Shown: positions 17,270-25,888 of the stretch, one piece after another
Layout of the letters: the number at the start of each line of letters is the position of its first letter
Numbering within the stretch: position 1 is the first letter of the stretch
DNA from: Stanieria cyanosphaera PCC 7437
Lineage (GTDB): Bacteria > Cyanobacteriota > Cyanobacteriia > Cyanobacteriales > Xenococcaceae
Assembly (NCBI RefSeq): GCF_000317575.1
Contig: NC_019765.1
Location: 124,001 to 188,000, forward strand
Direction of reading: 5' to 3'
Length of the DNA: 64,000 bases
Made by a program: the position numbers and the translations under genes
The notes under the pieces: model-generated
Told to the model about the DNA's origin: nothing
The model's input: the letters and a program-made list of their open reading frames with translations, nothing else
Database searches by the model: none

Positions 17270-17545
17270 GTGAATGTTCACTCATCCTTAAAAATTATGC
17301 GACCGGGACAAGTACTTAAAACTATTAAAACTAGCCCCCAAGATTGGAAAATTCAATTCCAAAATAGTGCGGGAATCGTGTTTGCCTATCACGACTATCG
17401 ATTTGCCCGATTATCCAACCGACTCGGCGGTAAGATAATGCTTAAAAACAAACCGCAAAAGATCGATATGGAATGGGAGGCAGACGACCCTGTAGCTTCT
17501 CAACTATATATGAGCTTGGTATCCAAAGCGATCCTAGAAAATTAA
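17270..17545 (+). CDS. Small hypothetical protein
   Basis: A 91-residue frame from a GTG; an ATG at 17297 (MRPGQVLKTIKTS) is an equally good start. It is rich in beta-strand patterns (DWKIQFQNSAGIVFAY, ARLSNRLGGKIML) and basic. It ends 34 bp before a strong terminator, which supports it as a transcribed gene. No family recognised. Confidence 0.45.
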   Translation: MNVHSSLKIMRPGQVLKTIKTSPQDWKIQFQNSAGIVFAYHDYRFARLSNRLGGKIMLKNKPQKIDMEWEADDPVASQLYMSLVSKAILEN

Positions 17546-17579
17546 AGTAACTACCAAAATAGAGAACTATTTTCTCAGC

Positions 17580-17608
17580 AATAGAGAATAATTCTCTATT
17601 TTTTTTTC
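17580..17608 (+). terminator. Rho-independent terminator
   Basis: A perfect 9-bp stem (AATAGAGAA with TTCTCTATT) with a three-base loop is followed by a T run. Confidence 0.85.
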
Positions 17609-17655
17609 CGAATAGCAAGTGCAGTGAATATTTTTATGATGACACTGTTGATAGC

Positions 17656-18909
17656 TTAGTTAACACTCAACTTTTTTTCTATATTCAACTCAATTGAAGT
17701 TTCTGGCAAATTCAAATAAGTTGAAGTATATCGAGCAAAGTCCACAAATAAACCCCAAGCATCGGCAAATCTTAATGGTAGTTGCTGCTGTTTAAATCTA
17801 TTGGAGCTAATTTTACTTAAATTCAACTCCAACTGAAGCTCTCGTTCTAATTCCTCTGTCGAACTAACCTCTACATTTTCTGAATATTTAACCGATAAGT
17901 AATCGTTTAACTCTTGTCGGAAAAACCCCGACGTACCGCCCGTATAAATTAACCTATCTAATTGCCTTTGAGTAGGAATAACTTCCTCTAACCAACCTTC
18001 CAGTAATTGCCAATATTCTATTTTTGAATTATTTATCGCAGTTTCAATCCTGGCTTTTTCAACTTCAGCCCTCTGTTTATCTCTCGACTTCACCAACTCT
18101 TCTACTACAATCTTGGTTATCAATCTCTCTTCACCCAATGCAGTTTTGTGGTTAATAATATTCTCCCTGCAAGTATAAATAGCAGATTGAATATCTTCTC
18201 TAGTTAACCCAGATGTTTTCTTAATAATGCGGTCGCTAAAATTGTAAAAGCCTAAACTAGTCGTTTCGCTACTGTCAAAACTGAGAATACCATTTTTAAA
18301 CAGCAATAAACTGGTATTGCGATAACCAAACATTAATACGGCAAAAGTTTGAGCTTGAACTGATTCGAGGGAGCAAATTTTGAGCAGATGAGAGGCAATA
18401 CCGTATCCTTCTGGTTGACATCGATATCTCTGCAAATCCACGCCCATGGTCTTTCCCTGAAACTTAAACTCTCTTATCGCTTCGGCTAATTCTTTTTCTA
18501 ACTCACTATTATTACTAGATTCACCCAATGGTAGCAGTAGGGCTAAATCTAATTTTATTTGCTCGGATAAGTTTTCTTTTACTGCAATCACACCCACAAC
18601 TGAGAGAATTTTAGGTACGATTGATTCGTATTTTAACGATTTGATACTGGTTGAGGCGCGGTACTCCCGTGCCAATCTCCCTACTAAATAACAAGAGTTC
18701 CCTTTTGTTTGTAACCAGGCATTATGTTCGGGCTTACCAAAGCCTGAAGTTTGTTGCAGATTCTCAACTACATTTACATCTAGTTTTAATAGTTGTGCAT
18801 CCATAGTTAACTGCTTTGGCTGTCCATTTCTGCCAACTCGATATAGTACCTTAGTCAAACTCGTACCGTGGTCGCAGACTATAGTTAATTTTGAGGCTCG
18901 TTTATTCAT
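17656..18909 (-). CDS. Actin-like plasmid segregation protein (ParM/Alp type)
   Basis: This 417-residue protein has the actin-family fold. Phosphate-1 motif: VCDHGTSLTKVLY (residues 11-23). Phosphate-2 region: AVLMFGYRNTSLLLFKNG. Adenosine motif: LIYTGGTSGFFRQEL (about 325-340). ParM-type filaments push plasmid copies apart. It follows, by 48 bp, a gene that may encode the DNA-binding adaptor, and the long spacer beyond (19579-20082) may contain the centromere. The second phosphate motif lacks the usual Asp-x-Gly, so ATP turnover may differ from ParM. Nearest relatives are expected on cyanobacterial plasmids. Confidence 0.75.
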   Translation of the reverse strand: MNKRASKLTIVCDHGTSLTKVLYRVGRNGQPKQLTMDAQLLKLDVNVVENLQQTSGFGKPEHNAWLQTKGNSCYLVGRLAREYRASTSIKSLKYESIVPKILSVVGVIAVKENLSEQIKLDLALLLPLGESSNNSELEKELAEAIREFKFQGKTMGVDLQRYRCQPEGYGIASHLLKICSLESVQAQTFAVLMFGYRNTSLLLFKNGILSFDSSETTSLGFYNFSDRIIKKTSGLTREDIQSAIYTCRENIINHKTALGEERLITKIVVEELVKSRDKQRAEVEKARIETAINNSKIEYWQLLEGWLEEVIPTQRQLDRLIYTGGTSGFFRQELNDYLSVKYSENVEVSSTEELERELQLELNLSKISSNRFKQQQLPLRFADAWGLFVDFARYTSTYLNLPETSIELNIEKKLSVN

Positions 18910-18957
18910 GTTTTTTTTCTACTGATAATTAATGGTCGATCGGTCGATGTGCATTGA

Positions 18958-19578
18958 TTAACTTCCCCAATCTCCGAGAAGTTGTTTATCGGCTTCGGTT
19001 TCTTGTTTGGTAGTAAATTCTTCCCACAACTCCCACTGTGCTTCAGTCCAAGAATCATCTTTTTCTGGCTGGAGTGCGATCAGTTTATCCTTAGCATCGG
19101 CAGCTGATGATGAACTATCGACAATCTCTTGTAGCTTTGAAATGAATTTTTCTAATTCATCTTCCTCATGTTTTATCGCAAACACTTTAGTCGTTTTTAT
19201 GATAGAGCGATCTTCTTTTGGGGAACTACTATCATTAACCAACTCGGGAACTACAGAATAATTCTGAGCTACAGATATTGGATTAGATATAGATGTAGAT
19301 GGCAATGCACAGTATTCCCTAATCGCTCTTCCCCAAGATTCGCATTCAATCGCACAAGCTAAAGCAGCAGCACGATGCTCTTCTTGGGATAAATCCAAAG
19401 TAAATGGTAAATAACGGGCAATTAAGGTACTTCTTGCCATTTCTAAATTATTCAAAGGCATTTTTTGCAGATAGTTAATTACTTCTCCTAACGGACTATT
19501 AGCAGAACACCTAAGTTCTAAACCTTCTCCTATTTTCAATCTTTTTTCTTTGGTCATCTCTTTATGAGTAAACCTCAA
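18958..19578 (-). CDS. Possible adaptor or partner of the actin-like protein
   Basis: A 206-residue protein of no recognised family; the second ATG at 19557 is a possible start. Residues 30-95 look like a helical domain (GEVINYLQKMPLNNLEMARSTL), the middle is disordered and Ser/Pro-rich, and the last 35 residues are acidic with tryptophans (DDSWTEAQWELWEEF). In parRM-type systems the adaptor gene is next to the filament gene; here it is upstream. I see no ribbon-helix-helix signature, so the ParR role is a guess from position. Confidence 0.4.
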   Translation of the reverse strand: MRFTHKEMTKEKRLKIGEGLELRCSANSPLGEVINYLQKMPLNNLEMARSTLIARYLPFTLDLSQEEHRAAALACAIECESWGRAIREYCALPSTSISNPISVAQNYSVVPELVNDSSSPKEDRSIIKTTKVFAIKHEEDELEKFISKLQEIVDSSSSAADAKDKLIALQPEKDDSWTEAQWELWEEFTTKQETEADKQLLGDWGS

Positions 19579-20082
19579 ACTAAATAGAAATCAAAACTAC
19601 TGCATTGAAGAAAATCTTTAACAGATAAATAGATCGATAATATGCTTTACAAAATCTACAAATTACTGTTAAAAAACAATTAAGACAAAACAACAACGTT
19701 CTTACGCCGAAATTTCGCTTTTCTTACGCACGAGTGAATTATCAACTAAGTTATCACGATAAATTTATCCTAACAATTCCCGATTTTGACCAGATAATTT
19801 GTCACTTTGTCATATATAAATAAGTACATATTAACGTCAAATATTACTTTTTATCGGCGTTATTACGCTATAGTAAATTGATATATTGCTATTATTAATT
19901 GCCAATTATTTTGTGATATTATTGTTAGCAAGCAGTGCCTTTGTCTGTACTTTTTATACTGAAGTATTGACCTTGATAAGACTACGGCACGGCTTGTTAG
20001 GGGCGTTCCCCTAAAACCCCCAACAAAATTTATTCGATACCTTTTTTTCTCTATTGTTATTTAAGTTTTATCCCGAAGTTCG
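19579..20082. other. Divergent control region: probable oriT and possible centromere
   Basis: No gene in 504 bp between the divergent segregation and mobilisation operons. TTCTTACGC occurs at 19699 and 19721, and a variant ATTACGC ends at 19868. A perfect 7-bp inverted repeat (TTAGGGG 19997-20003, CCCCTAA 20008-20014) with a C-rich flank lies 69 bp before the MobC-like gene, where oriT is expected. Confidence 0.55.
19997..20014. repeat. oriT-type inverted repeat
   Basis: TTAGGGG-CGTT-CCCCTAA, a perfect dyad. Origins of transfer of mobilisable plasmids typically have such a dyad next to the nick site and upstream of the mob genes. The nick site itself cannot be read by eye. Confidence 0.5.
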
Positions 20083-20457
20083 ATGACCAAAGCCAAACAA
20101 AATTATCGCTACAAAAAAGAATTTAAAGCAGCACGAATAGATCTTAGAGCTACACCTACAGAAAAAGCAGAACTACAACTTAAAGCTAAAGCTTCAGGTA
20201 TGAGTCTGGGTAAATATTTAATTGCTACTGGTTTAAATCAGAAATCGACTCGGATAACTCCAGCAATCGACAAAGCTCTATATCTAGAACTCTGTCGTCA
20301 GGGTAACAATCTCGATCGCTTAGCTCGCCTACACAATACCCAGGCAGCTTCTGGTAATTACTCCAAATTACATCCCGACGACCGGGCGATGCTAGAAAAA
20401 ATTTATAATTTACTGCGTCAAACCTTAAATCAATTACAGGGAAGAAAAGTCAATTGA
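20083..20457 (+). CDS. MobC-like mobilisation accessory protein
   Basis: This is a 124-residue protein with a strand-helix-helix start typical of ribbon-helix-helix MobC proteins: RIDLRATPTEKAELQLKAKASGMSLGKYL, then a C-terminal helix with RQGNNLDRLARLHN. MobC helps the relaxase open DNA at oriT. Its stop overlaps the TTG start of the relaxase gene by 4 bp, which confirms the pair. Confidence 0.8.
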   Translation: MTKAKQNYRYKKEFKAARIDLRATPTEKAELQLKAKASGMSLGKYLIATGLNQKSTRITPAIDKALYLELCRQGNNLDRLARLHNTQAASGNYSKLHPDDRAMLEKIYNLLRQTLNQLQGRKVN

Positions 20458-21962
20458 TTGGCAAAATAACTACTGGCAGCAACTTCGAGCGCCTGTTTAA
20501 ATATCTGCTCAAAGATAATAAACAAGCTCGAATTCTTAGTGGCGATCGCCTGTTACTCGAACCCGATGCCAAAGAACTTGCCAGTCAATTTAGCTGGATT
20601 GCCAGCACCAGACCGACTACCAAAAAACCAGTCAAGCATATCTCCATTGGCTTTGCTCCTACCGACGGAAAGGTAGATGTTTCAACCAAGGTGGCAATAT
20701 CCGAAGCAGTAGTTAATGGGTTGGGCTATACCAACAATCAATGGATAGCAATCGCCCACGGAAGAAACGACCCGGGACACGATTGGCAACACCACCACGA
20801 CCACATCCATATTGTCATCAATGCGATCGATTTTAATGGCGAGAGAGTCTCCGATAGTTTTGACAAAACTCGTTTAGAAAAGATTCTTAGAACCTTAGAA
20901 GCAGAACATAATCTAAGCCCCGTTGTCTCCAGTCATGAATGCGACCGACACAGACCTAAAACCAACCAAATTAAACGCTATCAGAGAGAAAGCAGGGAAT
21001 ACCCAGATACAGCACCAGAAATACCTATGATGGCAAAGCTAGAAGCTGCAATCGATGTTGTCAGTCGAGATCGACCCACCATGACATCATTTATAGCTAG
21101 AATGCAGCAGTTGGGAATTGATGTGCGACCCTATATTACTGAGAAAGGGAGAGAGCGTATTAGCTATCGCTTGGGAGATTTTAAAGTCAGAGGTAGCAAA
21201 CTACATAACGGTAGTTTTTCTAAGTTAATCTCAGAACGAGGCATCGATTTTGATGAGGTTAGAGATATTCCCGCAATTGAAGCTGCATATCACGGCAAAT
21301 CGGTAGAAATAGATAATAAGCAATCTCTTTCCTGGGAACGGATTGACCTTGACTATTGGCTACCACAATCTCTCAAAGCGTTAGCTAACGCTCATTCAAT
21401 TGAGAAAATTTGGGAAATACCAGACCCCAAACAGTGGAACAAGCTACAAAAGACACTACTCACTCGCTATGGCATTCCCGAACATATTTCTGCTGGTTTA
21501 AATGAGGCTAATTTACTAAGCGCTAATGCTAAAGGAGAACCTATTTGGCACAAACGCAGCTTATTGGATAGCAAGGATGCTCACTTTTGGTTTGAGATTA
21601 AAGATCGTGACGAGCGAGTTGAGACAATTGTTGTTACTAACTCTCCCGTAGAAGCTGTATCTGCTTATTTAGTCGATAGATTGGTGAATAAGGAAGATCG
21701 CCCTTGTTTGTATCTGAGTTTAGATCGCTCAGAGCATCTTATAAAGCTCGATTTAACTAAATTTGACACTGTAGTTGTTAATAGTAGGGATAAACAGTTA
21801 GTTTCAGATAGAGTTTCTAATTTAGTAATTCAAAAGAATGACAGTAGTTGGCAGCAAAGTTGGTTAGCTCATTGGAACAAGGTCGAAGCGATCTTAAAAT
21901 TTGAAGCTAAAAACACCTTGATTGAGAAAAAACCCAATAAAACTATGGAATTAGAATTGTAG
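20454..21962 (+). CDS. Relaxase (MobA/VirD2 type) with toprim-like tail
   Basis: This 502-residue protein is the nicking enzyme of the transfer system. The N-terminus (ITTGSNFERLFKYLL) holds the likely nucleophile tyrosine at about residue 17, and HHHDHIHIVIN at about 113-123 is the three-histidine metal motif. Residues from about 290 on form a second domain: EHISAGLNEANLLSANAKGEP, then VTNSPVEAVSAYLV and LYLSLDRSE, which resembles a worn toprim fold. Relaxase-primase fusions exist in some plasmids. The start is a TTG, chosen from the overlap with MobC and the family N-terminus. Confidence 0.85.
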   Translation: MIGKITTGSNFERLFKYLLKDNKQARILSGDRLLLEPDAKELASQFSWIASTRPTTKKPVKHISIGFAPTDGKVDVSTKVAISEAVVNGLGYTNNQWIAIAHGRNDPGHDWQHHHDHIHIVINAIDFNGERVSDSFDKTRLEKILRTLEAEHNLSPVVSSHECDRHRPKTNQIKRYQRESREYPDTAPEIPMMAKLEAAIDVVSRDRPTMTSFIARMQQLGIDVRPYITEKGRERISYRLGDFKVRGSKLHNGSFSKLISERGIDFDEVRDIPAIEAAYHGKSVEIDNKQSLSWERIDLDYWLPQSLKALANAHSIEKIWEIPDPKQWNKLQKTLLTRYGIPEHISAGLNEANLLSANAKGEPIWHKRSLLDSKDAHFWFEIKDRDERVETIVVTNSPVEAVSAYLVDRLVNKEDRPCLYLSLDRSEHLIKLDLTKFDTVVVNSRDKQLVSDRVSNLVIQKNDSSWQQSWLAHWNKVEAILKFEAKNTLIEKKPNKTMELEL

Positions 21963-22010
21963 TAATTTTAACTTACCTGCTACATTTACAACATTAAAAA
22001 TATCTAATCA

Positions 22011-22520
22011 GTGGAATACCAGAAAAAATCATATCAAGTTGATACAGGAGGATTACGAGGTGAGTTGCCTCTTACAGATTTTCAAAAACAACAGATTGAA
22101 GAATATATTTCATCCCTCTCCTTAGACAACTTAAAAGATTTAGAAATAATTAGATGGGTTGACGATCGCCAGTTAAATACTGCTTACAGTCCAGGTTTCG
22201 ATCTGCTTCAAATTGGCAGTGATGTTATGCCAGCAAACCGATCTGATAGACAAGGTACATTGAGTGCTAATACTCGTATCACTTGGAAAGGCTCAATTGC
22301 TCATGAATTAGTAGGTCATAGGGAAGCTGCATTAGCCCAAAAGACACAATTACAACCAATTCTAGAAGAAGCTCAAGCTAGTATAAGAGCAGCGAGATTT
22401 GCCCCTCTTCTTACATCTACTGAGAGATATACTTTACTTAGAGATGCAATAGCTCGTTTACATAAAGCAGGTATTAAAGTTCGCCAAATTAAATATTTAT
22501 TACATATCAACCACAGATAA
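22011..22520 (+). CDS. Orphan polymorphic-toxin-like domain
   Basis: A 169-residue protein from a GTG, 48 bp after the relaxase. The core WKGSIAHELVGHREA ... EEAQASIRAARFAP ... ERYTLLRDAIARLHKAG matches, as I recall it, a C-terminal toxin module of secreted polymorphic toxins; I cannot name the exact Pfam. HELVGH is not the HExxH of zinc proteases because the spacing is one longer. In polymorphic toxins this module is fused to long secretion regions; here it stands alone with no signal peptide. The next gene could be its immunity protein. Confidence 0.5.
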   Translation: MEYQKKSYQVDTGGLRGELPLTDFQKQQIEEYISSLSLDNLKDLEIIRWVDDRQLNTAYSPGFDLLQIGSDVMPANRSDRQGTLSANTRITWKGSIAHELVGHREAALAQKTQLQPILEEAQASIRAARFAPLLTSTERYTLLRDAIARLHKAGIKVRQIKYLLHINHR

Positions 22521-22540
22521 AAGATAAAGAGAGAAACTAT

Positions 22541-22831
22541 ATGAAAATACTAGATTATTTTGAACATCCCAGATTTGGAGTTATTGTTAGCAGCACCGAT
22601 AGTAAATTTGATAATTTTTCTGATGATGAAATCAAAAAAAGAATTGGAGATACTATTGTTTTGGTATCCAATTCTCATCAGAGAAAGTTAGTCAAAGTAA
22701 AAAATGTCGATATTGCTACCTCTTTGACTGGGAAAAAGAATATCAATATTTGTCTATCCGATTCAGTAACATTGTCCGACCTTCAACCCATATCTCAACT
22801 CCTTCTACTATCGGAAATTAATGTTGCTTGA
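22541..22831 (+). CDS. Possible immunity protein for the 22011 gene
   Basis: This 96-residue protein is unrecognised. It has alternating strand patterns (FGVIVSSTDSKFDNF, DTIVLVSNSHQRKLVKVKNV) and no signal peptide. It follows the toxin-like gene by 20 bp in the same direction, and its size fits an immunity protein. That pairing is inference from position only. Confidence 0.4.
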   Translation: MKILDYFEHPRFGVIVSSTDSKFDNFSDDEIKKRIGDTIVLVSNSHQRKLVKVKNVDIATSLTGKKNINICLSDSVTLSDLQPISQLLLLSEINVA

Positions 22832-22847
22832 CGAATCAGCCGATTCC

Positions 22848-23339
22848 CTATCTTTCAAACAATCTACTGTCATACCTATATTCGTTTATCTTAATAATCC
22901 TTACTCTTGTAAAATCAGGATGAGCTGGATTCAAGATATAATTACGCCCTTCAGCGTTGGGAGTAATCGAAGATGGGACGCAGAAAGCAACCGTTTCTTG
23001 TTTTTGAATCCAATCATTTCCTATTTCTGCCAACTGGTTTGATGCAGGATAGGTAGCCCAATTATCTGGTAAGTCTGCCAAATCGATCGTTGTTATTGGC
23101 AGTTCGTCGGGTAACTCAATAGTAGCGGGCCGCACAGCGGATCTCTGCGAGATCGCTCTGTTTTTGGGTGTTAAATTTAGAGGAAAGTGAACTAACGTTT
23201 CCAAAGTAGCCAGTGCAGTTGAATCGGCAGTATATACTACTGGTGTTCCTTTATAATTCCAGCGTCCTCCTGCCCTTCTCGCTCCTTCCCCACTAAGGTC
23301 GTTAGCATACTTACTCTTAGCAATTCGATACAGCAGCAT
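22848..23339 (-). CDS. RES-domain NAD-degrading toxin
   Basis: A 163-residue RES domain. The Arg in LLYRIAKSKYA, the GGRWNYKGTPVVYTADSTALATLE block with its Glu, and the Ser in VPSSI give the R-E-S triad. RES toxins destroy cellular NAD+ and are held by an Xre/MbcA-type antitoxin. The ATG at 23339 lies one base after the antitoxin stop, so I prefer it to the frame from 23363. About 10 residues (AISQRSAVRP) between the Asn-rich loop and TIELPDELP look inserted and coincide with a palindrome (23137-23156). Confidence 0.8.
   Translation of the reverse strand: MLLYRIAKSKYANDLSGEGARRAGGRWNYKGTPVVYTADSTALATLETLVHFPLNLTPKNRAISQRSAVRPATIELPDELPITTIDLADLPDNWATYPASNQLAEIGNDWIQKQETVAFCVPSSITPNAEGRNYILNPAHPDFTRVRIIKINEYRYDSRLFER
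23137..23156. repeat. Palindromic repeat inside the RES gene
   Basis: GCGGATCTC-TGC-GAGATCGC is a near-perfect dyad. The residues it encodes have no place in the usual RES alignment as I recall it, and the frame is kept. Confidence 0.5.
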
Positions 23340-23340
23340 T

Positions 23341-23760
23341 TTAGGAGAATACTCCGTACTCAATTCTCGTCAGTTCGTCGAGAACTATTTCGACTCCACT
23401 TGAGGTATCCAAATATTCTATGGGGGCTATATTTCCTAAAGCTACTATGGGCTGTTTCAACCACTCAGATGTAATTTCTGGCTCTTCAAATACATCCAAG
23501 CTTCTGGCATAAACCTTAGCTATCTGAAGCACCCGATCTGAAAGTTCGGTAGAAAGGTTTTTGTCTGGACTATAACGCTGTAGAGTTCTTTCAGAAACGT
23601 GCAGGTATTTAGTTAACTCTCAAACAGATAGGTGCAACGAATTAGCCAAAGCATCAATTGCTGCTCTTGGAACTCCCTGACGAGTGAGCATCATCAAATC
23701 GAAATTACTTATCGTCGGAGAATCTAAACCTAGCGTTTGACCTACTGCTTGATAAACCAC
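23341..23760 (-). pseudogene. Xre/MbcA-type antitoxin with an in-frame stop
   Basis: Read from the GTG at 23760, the minus strand gives a complete DUF2384-type antitoxin: FDLMMLTRQGVPRAAIDALA, then a helix-turn-helix ELTKYLHVSERTLQRY, then the toxin-binding end EPEITSEWLKQPIVALGN. One TGA codon at 23620-23622 interrupts it just before ELTKYL. The rest is in frame and unworn. It precedes the RES toxin by one base. Either it is a recent nonsense mutation, a read-through site or a sequencing error; a restart at 23532 would give only the C-terminal half. Confidence 0.75.
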
Positions 23761-23915
23761 AATCTTTTTCTTAACTCTAACTCCAACTATTATTCTAACA
23801 ATTGTCGCTTTATTTTAGACAGTTGACGTACAACAACTATAGCCTGATTTTCAAAGCTTAGTTGGCGATTAAGCTAACGCTACTGAGAGGAAAACTTAGG
23901 ATTTTTCTCAAGACA

Positions 23916-25073
23916 ATGAAAACACCACTCAGTCCTCACGAAAAGCAACAGCTTTGGCGACAGTATCAAGCTCAAAAGCAGCGAAAAAAGAAACTCGATG
24001 CTCATCTAAAAAGAGATTTAAAGCGCGGCTGGCTCTTTCCTTACCTAACACAAACTGAGAACTTAATGTGGGGTAGATGGCAATATTGGCAAAAATGTCA
24101 ACTGCTACCCGAAGTAGCCTGGGAGCGTTGGAAATGGGAGAAGGCAATCTCCTTAATAGAAAATAGGAAGCCAGAAGTCATCCCTAAATTCGTCATCGAA
24201 CATACCCTACCAGATAGAGAAATACCTCAGATTAGCTGGGTATATAACGAACAGGCAGAGAAAATGTTGTTCGACTGCTTGGATGCTATTCCCGTATCTG
24301 GTGGTTGGAATAGTTGGAGTAGCTGGAGCTATCTAAGGTACTTTCTACACTGGCTATTATTTGGTTTGGGACATCCTGGTTACAAGGAATTACCCGAAGA
24401 ACCTCAAGGTTGTGAAGGAGCATCGATGCGACTGTACCAATTATTCGATCTCTCCTATCTGCTCATGTTTCCTTATGACTACTTTGGTAGAATCTTGCCC
24501 CAAATCTCATCTCATAAGGCACAGCAAGCGATGGGATTTTTCCCAACTCCAATAGTGGTGTCCGAATTTATTAGCAAAATCCTTGACTCCGATTCCCCTA
24601 GAGGTAAGCTAGCTCGCATCAAAACAGTCAACGAACCAGCCGTTGGTACGGGGTCGATGCTATTAACTCAAAGTAACTATAATCTCTGTGCTATTGGCAT
24701 CGATATTAATCGCGATCTACTCGAATGCGCTTTAATTCAATTCGCCCTCTACGCTCCTTGGTACTATTGTCCTATTTGGTGGTTGGGTAAGACAGATTTG
24801 ATTTGTGGTAATTCATTAACTCTAGAAAATTTTGAATCGATTAATACTAAATTTTGGCTACCTGCATTTGCTGACATTGTTAAAGTTAAGTTAGAACCAA
24901 TCGATCATGAAATCTATCGAGAGAATCTAAAACAAACGCTACAAGAACTAACGAAGAAAACTGAAAAAAACAATATTGAAAATGTTAGTAATCCGATTGT
25001 TAATAAGGCTTTAGATAATAAAAAATCAGTGCCGAAAGTACATCAAGCAAGTTTATTCGATTACTTAAAATAG
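23916..25073 (+). CDS. N6-adenine methyltransferase-like plasmid protein
   Basis: A 385-residue protein. Residues 205-330 resemble an HsdM-type methylase: GFFPTPIVVSEFI, the AdoMet motif NEPAVGTGSM, GIDINRDLLECALIQF and DLICGNSL. The catalytic (N/D)PP(Y/F) motif expected next is not visible; LPAFADI stands there. The N-terminal 200 residues are Trp/Tyr-rich and unrecognised. It may bind AdoMet without methylating, or use an atypical site. No restriction gene adjoins. The ATG at 23916 is preferred to an upstream in-frame start at 23862. Confidence 0.6.
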   Translation: MKTPLSPHEKQQLWRQYQAQKQRKKKLDAHLKRDLKRGWLFPYLTQTENLMWGRWQYWQKCQLLPEVAWERWKWEKAISLIENRKPEVIPKFVIEHTLPDREIPQISWVYNEQAEKMLFDCLDAIPVSGGWNSWSSWSYLRYFLHWLLFGLGHPGYKELPEEPQGCEGASMRLYQLFDLSYLLMFPYDYFGRILPQISSHKAQQAMGFFPTPIVVSEFISKILDSDSPRGKLARIKTVNEPAVGTGSMLLTQSNYNLCAIGIDINRDLLECALIQFALYAPWYYCPIWWLGKTDLICGNSLTLENFESINTKFWLPAFADIVKVKLEPIDHEIYRENLKQTLQELTKKTEKNNIENVSNPIVNKALDNKKSVPKVHQASLFDYLK

Positions 25074-25133
25074 CTTGTATAGATAGCTATCGTTATCTCC
25101 AATTGGTATTAATTCAACTCTTTTCAATTGATT

Positions 25134-25574
25134 ATGCCAATCGGCATTCTTAAGTACAATCGCGCCTTACTAACCCGACCCGATATAATTTTCTGTGGTA
25201 GAAAAATTGGAAATCCAGAACTAATTGGTCTGGGTAATCCTTTTTCTCATAAACCCAATAGCAATGCTGTATTTATAGTTAATTCTCTTGAAGAATCTTT
25301 AATGTCATATCGTTTATGGCTGTGGAAATCATTAAAAACTTATCGAAAAAGTAAAATTTCTACCTTAGAACTTTGGGAAATGGTTTATCTCAATCGATTT
25401 CTACATTTAGCCATACTGATTGGAGAAAACAAAGTAAGTGGATTAATGTGTTTTTGTACCAATATTAATAATTACAAATATAGTAAAAACAAAGAAATAA
25501 AGTGTCACGTTCAAATCTTATATAGAGCTTGTATTTGGTTGAATAATAATTCTCATACATCAAATAAAAATTAG
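25134..25574 (+). CDS. DUF4326-like protein
   Basis: This 146-residue protein has the marks of DUF4326: a basic GRKIGN then GLGNPFSHK, a central helix pair ending in LWLWKSL, and late cysteines in GLMCFCTN and a His in KCHVQIL. The function of this family is unknown; it is common on phages and plasmids. The ATG at 25134 is preferred to a TTG at 25128. Confidence 0.6.
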   Translation: MPIGILKYNRALLTRPDIIFCGRKIGNPELIGLGNPFSHKPNSNAVFIVNSLEESLMSYRLWLWKSLKTYRKSKISTLELWEMVYLNRFLHLAILIGENKVSGLMCFCTNINNYKYSKNKEIKCHVQILYRACIWLNNNSHTSNKN

Positions 25575-25712
25575 ATGTATTAAGTAAAAAATAAATGATT
25601 AATTTAATAGTTCTAAATTTATAATTTTGACCGTAAAGTAATTTTAAATAAACTCATTATAGGGCTAACGCCCCGAAGATTGGCTAACAAAATTAACGCT
25701 TTGATTGCCATT

Positions 25713-25877
25713 ATGAAACTCGAACAAACAACAAATTTAAATAACGATTTACCAAGAAAAAAAACTAAAGACAACCAACTAACCTTAGATGACGATCTCA
25801 AATCATCAAAGCATTTAATTGCCAGAATTGAGCGAGAACGCGACTACTTTCATACCTGCATCAATAGTCGATATTAA
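25713..25877 (+). CDS. Small protein leading a phage-like mini-operon
   Basis: A 54-residue charged protein (KLEQTTNLNNDLPRKKTK, then HLIARIERERDYFHTC). An in-frame start at 25680 also exists. It ends 11 bp before the Gp157-like gene, whose ribosome site (AAGGAGG) follows its stop. Unknown function. Confidence 0.4.
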   Translation: MKLEQTTNLNNDLPRKKTKDNQLTLDDDLKSSKHLIARIERERDYFHTCINSRY

Positions 25878-25888
25878 GGAGGAAACAA

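Noticed and set aside
22286-22330. Zinc protease motif in HELVGH
   Set aside because: HExxH needs two residues between Glu and His; here there are three.
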